From: an uncultured Desulfovibrio sp.
Lineage (GTDB): Bacteria > Desulfobacterota > Desulfovibrionia > Desulfovibrionales > Desulfovibrionaceae
Assembly (NCBI GenBank): GCA_900553145.1
Contig: USCL01000211.1
Coordinates: 1-6,759 of the forward strand
Length of the DNA: 6,759 nucleotides
Direction: 5' to 3'
Shown here: piece by piece, positions 1 to 6,459 of the stretch
Position numbering within the stretch: position 1 is the stretch's first letter
Layout: each line of letters begins with the position of its first letter
Program-made: the position numbers and the translations under genes
The notes under the pieces: model-generated
Database searches by the model: none
Told to the model about the DNA's origin: nothing
What the model saw: only the letters and a program-made list of their open reading frames with translations

Positions 1-407
1 GGGGCTGGGTGTGCGACCGCACCACCCCGCTGTTCGCCGCGAAGCTGCTGTTCCTGTGCAACGCGCTGTCGCTGGCCTGCATCTTCCTGCCCCAGAACTT
101 GTTCAACGTGATCCTGTTCGTCGTGGGCTACGGCGTGTGCATGGGCGGCATCTGGACGGTGTTCCCCGTCGTGGTCGCCCACCTCTACGGCAAGAAGCAG
201 TTCCCGCATGTTTACAAATACATTTCCCTGTTTGTGGCGGTGAAGTCCCTCGGCTACGCGATTGTCGGCCTCTCGCACAGCCTGACGGGGAGTTACAATA
301 CGGCATACCTTGGGATGATCATCCTGCTGCTGGCGGCGTTCGCCGCGACGTCGACCATCCGGGAGCATGAGGCCGCGGAAGGAAACGTGTTTTCACCCTG
401 TAACTGA
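1..407 (+). CDS. MFS transporter, C-terminal part (5' end outside window)
   Basis: The open frame enters from the left edge (first whole codon at base 3) and ends at TGA 405-407, giving 134 visible residues. It begins with GWVCDRTTP, which resembles the G-x-x-x-D-R loop motif of major facilitator superfamily carriers. Three to four strongly hydrophobic stretches follow (about residues 14-31, 33-54, 68-90 and 94-112), separated by short basic loops such as LYGKKQF. The protein ends in a short hydrophilic tail. This fits the last helices of a 12-helix inner-membrane transporter, perhaps of the oxalate/formate antiporter type or another anion:proton carrier; the substrate cannot be assigned. The stop codon lies 16 bases before the amidohydrolase start, so the two are very likely co-transcribed. 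The GTG at position 9 is internal to the gene and not its start. Confidence 0.75.
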   Translation, partial: GWVCDRTTPLFAAKLLFLCNALSLACIFLPQNLFNVILFVVGYGVCMGGIWTVFPVVVAHLYGKKQFPHVYKYISLFVAVKSLGYAIVGLSHSLTGSYNTAYLGMIILLLAAFAATSTIREHEAAEGNVFSPCN

Positions 408-408
408 G

Positions 409-415
409 AGAGGAG
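409..415 (+). promoter_or_regulatory. Ribosome binding site that fixes the amidohydrolase start
   Basis: AGAGGAG lies just after the stop codon of the transporter gene and 8 bases before the ATG at 424. An in-frame ATG at 367 would lie inside the transporter gene, and its extra 19 residues (MRPRKETCFHP...) do not resemble the family N-terminus. The start at 424 is therefore preferred. Confidence 0.8.
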
Positions 416-423
416 ACTTTCAG

Positions 424-2070
424 ATGGCATTTGCAACGCACGTGTATCGCAACGGGACCATCCTGACTATGGATTCTGGAGGGAGTCAGGCGCAGGCGCT
501 CGCAGTAAGCGGGGAAACCATCCTCGCCGTCGGCTCCGACGCGGAAGTCATGGCCCTTGCCGATCAGCACACGGTGGTTACGGATCTGCGCGGGCGGACC
601 ATGCTCCCCGGTTTTATTGACGGGCATAGCCACTTTGTTTCCGCCGGTCTCATGGCGGCCACCCAGCTTGACCTTTCTTCGCCTCCGGTGGGCGGTGTGA
701 AGAACATCGCCGAGATCAAGGAACGTATCCGCCGCAAGGCCGCCGAAACGCCGAAGGGCGAATGGATCCTTGGGTTTGGCTACGACGACACCGGCCTTGA
801 GGACAAGAGGCATCCGCTGGCCTCGGACATCGATGAGGTCGCGCCCGAGCATCCCGTGCTCCTGCGCCATGTGTCCGGCCACCTTTCTTCCTGCAACAGC
901 ATCGCGCTGGCGAAGGCCAACTATACGAAAGAAACCCCCGACCCGGTGGGCGGGGTCATCCGACGCGACGAACACGGCAACCCCAACGGCGTGCTGGAGG
1001 AGCCGCCGGCGCGCGAGCCCGTGTTCCGCCACATCCCCGCTCCCACGGAAGCCGACTGGATGGAAGGCATCAAGGCCGCTTGCGCCGCCTATACGGCGAA
1101 GGGCGTGACCACGGCGCAGGACGGCTTCACCGCCACGGGCGACTGGGGCGCGCTGAAGCGGGCGCATGAGCTCGGGCTGCTCCGCAACCGCGTGCAGATC
1201 CTGCCCGGCGTATCGCGCATGGACATCAGCACGTTCAACACGCACGTTTCCGGCACGCAGCTCACCGCCGACGGCAAGATCAGCCTCGGCGCGGCGAAGC
1301 TCCTCGCGGACGGCAGCCTCCAGTGCTACACCGGCTACCTGAGCAACCCGTACCACAAGGTCATCTACGATCTGCCGGACGGCCCCATGTGGCGCGGCTA
1401 TCCGATGGAACCGGAACAGCAGTTCATCGAAAAGGTCGTGGGCCTGCACCGGCAGGGCTGGCAGCTCGCCATCCACGGCAACGGCGACGACGCCATCCAG
1501 ATGATCCTCAACGCCTATGAAGAGGCGCAGAAGCGGTATCCCCGCGCCGATGCCCGGCACATCGTCATCCACTGCCAGACCGTGCGCGAAGATCAGCTCG
1601 ACCGCATCAAGCGTCTCGGCGTGGTGCCCTCGTTCTTTGTGGTCCACACCTATTTCTGGGGCGACCGCCATTATGAAATGTTCCTCGGCCAAGATCGCGC
1701 CGAGCGCATCAGCCCGCTCCGCAGCGCCCTGAAGCGCGGCATTCCGTTCAGCAACCATAACGATACGTTCGTGACTCCCATCGATCCTCTGCTTTCCGTC
1801 TGGTCCGCCGTCAACCGGCGCACCAGCGGCGGGCGCATCCTCGGCGAAAACCAGACCATCCCGGTCATGGATGCGCTGCGCAGCGTGACCTCGTGGGCCG
1901 CCTATCAGGCTTGCGAAGAGCGCATCAAGGGCAGCCTTGAACCCGGCAAGCTGGCCGACTTCGTGGTCCTCGAAGCCAATCCCCTGACGGTTGCCAAGGA
2001 AACCATCAAGGATATCGGGATCGCGGCGACCATCGTAGGCGACGAAATCGTCTACGGCTCGCTGGATTAA
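424..2070 (+). CDS. Metal-dependent amidohydrolase, YtcJ/NfdA-like (Amidohydro_3 type)
   Basis: This is a 548-residue cytoplasmic hydrolase with no signal peptide. The small N-terminal beta-domain starts VYRNGTILTMD and continues through the ILAVGSD strand. The TIM-barrel metal site begins at PGFIDGHSHF, with His68 and His70 as the H-x-H metal ligands. Further conserved points are GHLSSCNSIAL, KLLADGSLQ (Lys292, Asp296), HGNGDDAI (His351), IVIHCQ (His383) and NHNDTFVTPIDP (Asp447, the likely last metal ligand). The C-terminus has the usual GSLEPGKLADFVVLEANP followed by a short strand (TIVGDEIVYG). Length and motif order match the YtcJ/N-substituted formamide deformylase group, whose members cleave amide or formamide C-N bonds. 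The actual substrate is unknown. It sits 16 bases after the MFS gene and before an ESS symporter, which suggests hydrolysis of an imported amide-containing compound. Confidence 0.88.
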   Translation: MAFATHVYRNGTILTMDSGGSQAQALAVSGETILAVGSDAEVMALADQHTVVTDLRGRTMLPGFIDGHSHFVSAGLMAATQLDLSSPPVGGVKNIAEIKERIRRKAAETPKGEWILGFGYDDTGLEDKRHPLASDIDEVAPEHPVLLRHVSGHLSSCNSIALAKANYTKETPDPVGGVIRRDEHGNPNGVLEEPPAREPVFRHIPAPTEADWMEGIKAACAAYTAKGVTTAQDGFTATGDWGALKRAHELGLLRNRVQILPGVSRMDISTFNTHVSGTQLTADGKISLGAAKLLADGSLQCYTGYLSNPYHKVIYDLPDGPMWRGYPMEPEQQFIEKVVGLHRQGWQLAIHGNGDDAIQMILNAYEEAQKRYPRADARHIVIHCQTVREDQLDRIKRLGVVPSFFVVHTYFWGDRHYEMFLGQDRAERISPLRSALKRGIPFSNHNDTFVTPIDPLLSVWSAVNRRTSGGRILGENQTIPVMDALRSVTSWAAYQACEERIKGSLEPGKLADFVVLEANPLTVAKETIKDIGIAATIVGDEIVYGSLD

Positions 2071-2086
2071 TACGCTCCTCCCTCGC

Positions 2087-2130
2087 CGCCGGGGGGGAGG
2101 GCAACCTTCCTCCCCTCCGCCCCGGCGTTT
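2087..2130 (+). terminator. GC-rich hairpin after the amidohydrolase, terminator-like
   Basis: CGCCGGGG (2087-2094) pairs perfectly with CCCCGGCG (2120-2127). Inside it, GGGAGG (2095-2100) pairs with CCTCCC (2109-2114), with an 8-base loop and a 5-base bulge on the right arm. Only three T residues follow (2128-2130), so as an intrinsic terminator it is weak. It may act as a partial terminator or an mRNA-stabilising end. It lies 16 bases past the amidohydrolase stop. Confidence 0.6.
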
Positions 2131-2180
2131 CCATAAAACGGAACATCTGACGGGCAACACGCAACCAACAAGGAATACGT

Positions 2181-3551
2181 ATGGAAAGCACTTTTTATCC
2201 TTATCTGGGCGCACTCGGCTGGACAGGCCTCTTTCTCCTGATCGGCACAATCATCCGCGCAAAGGTAAAGTTTTTCCAGACTTTTCTCTTCCCCGCCTCG
2301 CTTATCGGCGGCATCATCGGGTTTTTCGTCCTGAACGCGGGCTGGCTCGGCATCCCCAGCTCCACCGGCTGGAAGACGATCACCCCGGTGACGTTCAGCA
2401 CGATCACCTTCCACCTGTTCGCCTTCGGTTTTGTGGGCATCGGGCTTTTGCAGGCCAAGAGCGGCACCAGCGGTAAGGTCGTGGCTCGCGGCGCGTTGTG
2501 GATCGCGCTCATCTTCGGGCTGCTCTTCTCGGTGCAGGCGATCGTCGGCAAGGGGACGTTCGACGTGTGGAAGCTGCTCTTTGGCGGCGACTTCTTCACC
2601 GGCAACGGCTATCTGCTCGGCGCGGGCTTCACGCAGGGCCCCGGCCAGACGCAGGCGTACGCCAGCATTTGGGAAACCACCTATAAGATCAGCAACTCGC
2701 TGAACGTGGGCCTCGCCTTCGCCGCCGTCGGCTTCCTCGTCGCGGGTATGGTGGGCGTGCCGCTGGCCTTCTACGGCATCAAGAAGGGCTGGATTACCAT
2801 CGAAGGCGGCAAGCTTCCCAACTGCTTCCTGCGCGGCCTCATGGACAAGGGCGACAACCCCACCTGCGCCCGCTCGACGACCCATCCGGCCAACATCGAC
2901 AGCGTGGCTTTCCACCTCGCCATCATGGCCACCCTGTACGCCCTCGCCTACGCCTTCGGCGTGTGGTGGCTGTGCACCATGCCCAAGGGCATCAACGGCC
3001 TCGGCATCGGCATGATTTTCGCGTGGGGCATGTTCTTCGCCATGATCGCCCGCAAGGTGATGGCCAAGTTCGACCTCATCCACCTCATCGACGGGGAGAC
3101 GACCCGCCGCCTGACCGGCGCCACCGTGGACTTCATGATCTGCGCCGTGTTCATGGGCATTCAGGTTCGCCAGCTTCAGGAAGTGGCCATGCCGTTCATC
3201 ATTGCGGTTGTAATCGGCACTCTCGCCACCTTGTTCATCTGCTTGTGGTTCGGCCGCCGCTCACCCGAATACGGTTTCGAACGCGGCCTGACCCTGTTCG
3301 GCTATTGCACCGGCACGGCGGCCTCCGGCCTGCTCCTGCTCCGCATCGTCGACCCCGACTTCGATACTCCGGTCGCCGTTGAAGTGGGCCTCATGAACGT
3401 GTTCGCCACTATCCTCTTTAAGCCGATATCATGGTCAATGCCGTTCGTCCCAGTGGAAGGCTTCCCCATGCTCTGGATATTCGTGGCCGTGACGCTGATC
3501 ACCCCCATCGTCATGTACTTCCTCAAGATGATTAGAAAGCCCGCCTTCTAA
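2181..3551 (+). CDS. ESS-family (GltS-like) sodium symporter, inner membrane
   Basis: This 456-residue polytopic membrane protein has about ten or more hydrophobic segments. Clear ones are near residues 7-24, 34-57, 72-91, 103-123, 174-200, 243-264, 270-290, 312-327, 336-357 and 431-449. The segment FPASLIGGIIGF (37-48) resembles the repeat motif of glutamate:Na+ symporters. GAGFTQGPGQTQAY (147-160) and GTAASGLLLLRIVDPDFDTP (378-397) match the glycine-rich substrate/sodium-site segments of divergent ESS members. It is somewhat longer than classical GltS (about 400 residues). The likely role is Na+-driven uptake of an acidic amino acid or related carboxylate; the exact substrate is unknown. 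ATG 2181 is preceded by AGGAA at 2171-2175 with 5-base spacing. A 110-base gap with a GC hairpin separates it from the amidohydrolase, so it may be co-transcribed through a weak terminator or have its own promoter; I see no convincing promoter boxes. Confidence 0.82.
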   Translation: MESTFYPYLGALGWTGLFLLIGTIIRAKVKFFQTFLFPASLIGGIIGFFVLNAGWLGIPSSTGWKTITPVTFSTITFHLFAFGFVGIGLLQAKSGTSGKVVARGALWIALIFGLLFSVQAIVGKGTFDVWKLLFGGDFFTGNGYLLGAGFTQGPGQTQAYASIWETTYKISNSLNVGLAFAAVGFLVAGMVGVPLAFYGIKKGWITIEGGKLPNCFLRGLMDKGDNPTCARSTTHPANIDSVAFHLAIMATLYALAYAFGVWWLCTMPKGINGLGIGMIFAWGMFFAMIARKVMAKFDLIHLIDGETTRRLTGATVDFMICAVFMGIQVRQLQEVAMPFIIAVVIGTLATLFICLWFGRRSPEYGFERGLTLFGYCTGTAASGLLLLRIVDPDFDTPVAVEVGLMNVFATILFKPISWSMPFVPVEGFPMLWIFVAVTLITPIVMYFLKMIRKPAF

Positions 3552-3559
3552 AGGCATCC

Positions 3560-3585
3560 GGGGCGGCTCTGCGTGGGGCCGCCCC
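3560..3585 (+). other. Perfect GC hairpin just after the symporter gene
   Basis: GGGGCGGC (3560-3567) pairs perfectly with GCCGCCCC (3578-3585) across a 10-base loop, starting 8 bases past the stop codon. No T-tract follows directly. It probably protects the symporter mRNA 3' end, or works together with the terminator hairpin about 20 bases downstream. Confidence 0.55.
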
Positions 3586-3603
3586 TCCCCCGGAAGCAGG
3601 ACC

Positions 3604-3622
3604 GCGCCTCTCGGCGCTTTTT
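3604..3622 (+). terminator. Probable intrinsic terminator between symporter and porin genes
   Basis: A short all-GC stem GCGCC (3604-3608) pairs with GGCGC (3613-3617) across a TCTC loop and is followed at once by TTTTT (3618-3622). The stem is only 5 base pairs, so efficiency may be moderate. Together with the stronger hairpin at 3560-3585 it suggests that the porin is largely transcribed on its own, from a promoter in the roughly 65 bases before its start. I could not identify clear -35/-10 boxes there. Confidence 0.6.
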
Positions 3623-3687
3623 CCCATAACGGCAAACAAGGGCTGGAATGCTCCGGCCTCAACCCTCTAAATGGAAGGAAGGAATGT

Positions 3688-5136
3688 ATGAAGCGCATCG
3701 TCACCCTGATTCTCGCCGCCGGCCTGATCCTTGGTGCAACCTCCGCCGCGCAGGCGGTCGACTTCAAGGTTTCGGGCTTGTGGCAGCACCGCGTGTCGTT
3801 TGCCGACCGCAACTTTGAAAAACACAACGGCGACGACAAAATGCGGGCGGCCAGCCGTCTGCGTACCCAGATCGACGTCATTGCCTCGGAATCCCTGAAG
3901 GGCGTGATGTTCTTCGAAATCGGCCATCAGAACTGGGGCAAGGCCGCTCAGGGCGCGGCTCTCGGCACGGACGGCAAGGAAGTCAAGGTCCGCTACAGCT
4001 ATGTGGACTGGGTGATCCCGGAAACGGATGTCAAAGTCCGCATGGGCCTCCAGAAGTATACGCAGCCGAACTTTACCGGCCTTGGCTCTCCGATTCTCGA
4101 CGCCGACGGCGCGGGCATCACCATCAGCAACCAGTTCACGGAAAACGTAGGCGCGAACCTGTTCTGGCTGCGCGCCGCCAATGACAATGATCCTGAAATA
4201 ACGAAGCATGACGCGCATGACGCCCTTGACTTCATCGGCTTGACCGTGCCCTTGACGTTTGACGGCGTGAGAGTGACGCCGTGGGGCATGGGCGGCATCA
4301 TCGGGCAGGACAGCTTTAAGGGCAGCGGCCCGGATATGACCGGCATCGCCATGATCGGCATGCTCCCTCTCGGCGCTGACGCGGCTGTGGCCGCTGCCTC
4401 CGACAAGGATCACGGCAGCATCTGGTATGGCGGCGTTTCCGCGGACGTGACCTACTTCGATCCCTTCCGTTTCGCCCTTGACGCCGCCTACGGCAGCGTG
4501 GATCTGGGCACCAGCAAGCTCGACGGCAAGAACTTCGATGTGAAACGTTCCGGCTGGTACGCGGCGTTCCTCGCCGAATACAAGCTGGAATCCTGCACGC
4601 CCGGCCTGCTGTTCTGGTACTCCTCGGGCGACGATTCCAACCCGTACAACGGTTCCGAACGTCTGCCCTCCATCGACCCCGACGTGTACGCGACCTCCTA
4701 CGGCTTCGACGGCACGAACTACGGCGGCGCGGCCCAGACGATGGGCTACGGCATCTCCGGCACTTGGGCCGTGATGGCCCGGGTGAAGGACATCTCGTTC
4801 ATGGAAGACCTCTCGCACGTGCTGCGCGTCGTGTACTATCAGGGCACGAACAACAAGGAAATGGTCCGCAGCAAGATTGCAGGGACTTCCGATGGCCAGA
4901 ATCACTGGATCACCAACCCGCAGTCCAGCCAGTACAGCATGATGTACCTGACCACGGGCGACAGCGCGGTGGAAGTGAACTTCGACACGGAATACAAGCT
5001 GTACAAGAACCTTTCGCTGTTCGTGGAGCTCGGCTACATCCGCCTCGATCTCGATAAGGATCTGTGGAGCGGCGTGGGCTATCAGGCCAAGGAGAACAAC
5101 TTCAAGGGCACCTTCAGCATCGGCTACAGGTTCTAG
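3688..5136 (+). CDS. Outer membrane homotrimeric porin (Desulfovibrio type)
   Basis: This 482-residue exported beta-barrel begins with a clear Sec signal peptide: MKR, a hydrophobic core (IVTLILAAGLILGA), and probable cleavage after Ala-Gln-Ala at residue 23. The mature protein starts VDFKVSGLWQHRV. Alternating hydrophobic/polar strands run throughout, for example VKVRYSYVDWVIP and VRMGLQKYTQPNFTG. The protein ends in FSIGYRF with a C-terminal phenylalanine, the usual barrel-assembly signal of outer membrane proteins. The overall pattern matches the porins found in multiple copies in Desulfovibrio and Bilophila genomes, which let small hydrophilic solutes across the outer membrane. ATG 3688 is preceded by AAGGAAGG (3675-3682) at 5-base spacing. 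It follows transporter and hydrolase genes on the same strand, which suggests a solute-entry role, although these porins are often general. One pair of cysteines is absent: only a single Cys (in ESCTPG) is seen in the mature part. Confidence 0.9.
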   Translation: MKRIVTLILAAGLILGATSAAQAVDFKVSGLWQHRVSFADRNFEKHNGDDKMRAASRLRTQIDVIASESLKGVMFFEIGHQNWGKAAQGAALGTDGKEVKVRYSYVDWVIPETDVKVRMGLQKYTQPNFTGLGSPILDADGAGITISNQFTENVGANLFWLRAANDNDPEITKHDAHDALDFIGLTVPLTFDGVRVTPWGMGGIIGQDSFKGSGPDMTGIAMIGMLPLGADAAVAAASDKDHGSIWYGGVSADVTYFDPFRFALDAAYGSVDLGTSKLDGKNFDVKRSGWYAAFLAEYKLESCTPGLLFWYSSGDDSNPYNGSERLPSIDPDVYATSYGFDGTNYGGAAQTMGYGISGTWAVMARVKDISFMEDLSHVLRVVYYQGTNNKEMVRSKIAGTSDGQNHWITNPQSSQYSMMYLTTGDSAVEVNFDTEYKLYKNLSLFVELGYIRLDLDKDLWSGVGYQAKENNFKGTFSIGYRF

Positions 5137-5334
5137 TCGTTTTTCGGCATAGGCGGGGTTCCTCCTCCGTTTCCCGCCGCGATAGCGCCGTGCCGGAAAA
5201 CGCCTGTAAGGGAACCGTCCCCCATCGGGAGGTTCCGGGGCGGGCCATCGTTGCCGGGCGCAAAAACAAGGCATCGCCCCGCATTACGGATCAGCCGGGA
5301 GTTTTCCTTGCTTCCCCTGTAGGGTGGAACAAGG

Positions 5335-5360
5335 CCGTCGGGCACCCAAGGGCCCGGCGG
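5335..5360 (+). other. Nine-base-pair hairpin upstream of the shared terminator
   Basis: CCGTCGGGC (5335-5343) pairs with GCCCGGCGG (5352-5360) with one G-U pair and an 8-base loop. It lies 25 bases before the terminator stem at 5385, so any + strand RNA reaching that terminator would carry this fold near its 3' end. Confidence 0.45.
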
Positions 5361-5384
5361 AATCCCGGTGGCGCCGCATGGAAG

Positions 5385-5422
5385 AAACGGACGCTCTCCG
5401 CAATGGCGGGGGCGTCCGTTTT
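5385..5422. terminator. Probable bidirectional intrinsic terminator for porin and UGSC genes
   Basis: AAACGGACGC (5385-5394) pairs perfectly with GCGTCCGTTT (5412-5421), and an inner CCGC (5398-5401) pairs with GCGG (5406-5409) around an AATG loop. On the + strand the stem runs into TTTT (5419-5422); on the - strand it runs into TTTCTT (complement of 5382-5387). It can therefore stop transcription from both convergent genes. It lies about 250 bases past the porin stop and about 235 bases past the UGSC stop, so both mRNAs would have long, folded 3' ends if no earlier stop exists. Confidence 0.72.
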
Positions 5423-5655
5423 GTATGGGAGACGGCTTTGAGCCGTATCGGGGGAACCTTTGAGGCGGGTTGCGCGGTGTATACAGGGCAGGGAGGAGGC
5501 CTTTCCCCTCAATCCCATGCCGTGCGTTTTCCGGCGGTGAAGCGGGGCGGCGTTTCGGGACCGGCCCGCGCTGGCCGGAAGGTTTGGCGGCGTTGCCGCG
5601 CCGCCGGGATTCCGTGTGCGGGCCCCGTATCCGGCGTAAGGGCCTGCGTTTCCGA

Positions 5656-6378
5656 TCACCGGCGGGCTGCCGGGATCTTGTTTCCCGGTGCGGTGGGCGA
5701 TGCCTCGGATTCCGCCGGGAGTGCCGTCTCAGCCGGAGAGGTTTTGATTGCGCCCGCCGTTTTTCCGGAACGGATCGCGTCAAGGATGGCGGGGAACGCC
5801 TCATCGACCTTGGCGCGGACTTTGTCGTCGCGGATGATGGCGACGGGGTGGGGGACGGTGACGCAGTGCAGGGGCCCCATGCGGAGGTTTTGGCGGACGT
5901 TGTGGAAGGTCTTGAGGAAAGGCCGGGTCAGGATGGTCAGGGTGGGGATGCCCGCGCGCTCGAGCTGGATCTGGTCGATGGCGAGCCATGCGGAACAGGC
6001 CCGGCAATCCCCGGTCGCCGCGATGACCAGATCGGGGCGCAGGTTGCGGAGCGCTTGCGCGGTGGCTTCGGATTCGGGCAGATCCTTGGAGACGCCGCTG
6101 AGGGCGGGGGCCTCTTCATAGGCCTTGATAAATTCGGTGCCCGGGAAGGCGCGGGACAGGAGCGTATGCAGATAATCGAGCAGGACGTCGCCGTTGTGCT
6201 TGCCGTTCCAGCGCAGGATCACGCGCTTTCCGGCGATATCGGCGGGCCACGGGGCCGGAGCGTACAGCGGGGGCAGGTCGTTCCATACGGTCAGGCTTTC
6301 CCACGTCACGGCCTGCTCTCCACGGGCCGGGTAGGCCAGCAGGAATACGGTGCACAACGCGATCAGAACCCTTCCCAT
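5656..6378 (-). CDS. Exported UGSC-family protein with a CRAC motif
   Basis: This 240-residue protein has ATG at 6378 with an AGGGAG ribosome site 6 bases upstream (6385-6390). An N-terminal hydrophobic stretch (VLIALCTVFLLAYPARG, about residues 4-20) looks like a Sec signal peptide, with cleavage near residues 20-23. The core matches what I know of the UGSC (seleno)protein family: LRWNGKHNGD (56-64), then GDCRACSAW (123-131), then QLERAGIPTLTILTRPF (138-154) and VPHPVA (175-180). Family members usually read Sec/Cys-Gly-Ser-Cys; here it is Cys125-Arg-Ala-Cys128, coded TGC and TGT, with no in-frame TGA. The two cysteines suggest a redox or metal-thiolate role in the periplasm, but no reaction is established. 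After about residue 207 there is an Ala/Pro/Ser/Thr-rich tail with no visible fold. A third cysteine, Cys172, lies near the VPHP segment. The unrecognised gene upstream is on the same strand, beyond a strong terminator. Confidence 0.75.
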   Translation of the reverse strand: MGRVLIALCTVFLLAYPARGEQAVTWESLTVWNDLPPLYAPAPWPADIAGKRVILRWNGKHNGDVLLDYLHTLLSRAFPGTEFIKAYEEAPALSGVSKDLPESEATAQALRNLRPDLVIAATGDCRACSAWLAIDQIQLERAGIPTLTILTRPFLKTFHNVRQNLRMGPLHCVTVPHPVAIIRDDKVRAKVDEAFPAILDAIRSGKTAGAIKTSPAETALPAESEASPTAPGNKIPAARR

Positions 6379-6401
6379 GACAATCTCCCTGTGTTCCGAG
6401 G

Positions 6402-6446
6402 AAAAAAGACCGCCCGATCCGTTCCCCGGAGGGGCGGATCGGGCGG
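6402..6446 (-). terminator. Strong intrinsic terminator between the partial gene and the UGSC gene
   Basis: CCGCCCGATCCG (6410-6421) pairs perfectly with CGGATCGGGCGG (6435-6446). Inside, CCCC (6424-6427) pairs with GGGG (6431-6434) around GGA. Read on the - strand, the stem is followed after two bases by TTTTTT (complement of 6402-6407). It starts 13 bases after the stop codon of the upstream gene and ends only 23 bases before the UGSC start codon. Confidence 0.9.
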
Positions 6447-6459
6447 ACGGTCGAAAGGT

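Larger units (their letters stand above)
5137..5655. other. 519-base non-coding gap between convergent genes, rich in hairpins
   Basis: No reading frame here has a plausible start, ribosome site and protein-like composition. The long frames crossing it are Arg/Pro/Gly-rich shadows caused by high GC. Perfect or near-perfect stems are frequent: 5211-5236 (GGAACC with GGTTCC, plus TCCC with GGGA inside), 5335-5360, 5385-5421, 5432-5446 (ACGGCT, TTG loop, AGCCGT), 5561-5578 (CCGGCC with GGCCGG) and 5586-5605 (GGCGGCG with CGCCGCC). One of these is a likely two-way terminator. The rest may be a porin 3' UTR, a small RNA, or decayed DNA. No tRNA, rRNA or known RNA family was recognised. Confidence 0.6.

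Noticed and set aside
319..2250. A 643-codon open frame on the minus strand opposite the amidohydrolase
   Set aside because: It is antisense to a gene with clear catalytic motifs and has the Val/Ala/Gly/Arg/His-rich composition expected of a GC-rich shadow frame. No ribosome site or known domain was seen.
2067..3083. A 338-codon minus-strand frame opposite the symporter
   Set aside because: It is rich in His, Glu, Gly and Arg, antisense to a well-supported membrane protein, and lacks its own ribosome site.
3667..5274. A 535-codon open frame on the minus strand opposite the porin
   Set aside because: It is a shadow of the porin gene, whose signal peptide and C-terminal Phe are clear; the antisense product shows no coherent fold.
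5137..5655. 4.5S, 6S or tRNA-like gene in the gap
   Set aside because: I looked for the conserved loops of these RNAs and found none; only generic GC hairpins are present.
5133..5804. A 223-codon minus-strand frame covering the convergent gap
   Set aside because: It is Arg/Pro-rich low-complexity sequence overlapping the 3' end of the UGSC gene in another frame, with no plausible start signal.
6003..6008. Possible selenocysteine in the UGSC motif
   Set aside because: The codon at the Sec-equivalent position is TGC on the minus strand, so this is a cysteine version and no in-frame TGA or SECIS need be invoked.
5324..6121. A 265-codon plus-strand frame running through the gap and antisense to the UGSC gene
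   Set aside because: It has Arg/Gly/Ala-rich composition, no domain, and crosses the terminator hairpin; the opposite strand carries the recognisable gene.
6350..6378. Lipoprotein signal at Cys9 of the UGSC protein
   Set aside because: The residue before the cysteine is Leu, not a small residue, and the cysteine lies inside the hydrophobic core rather than at its end, so an ordinary signal peptide fits better.
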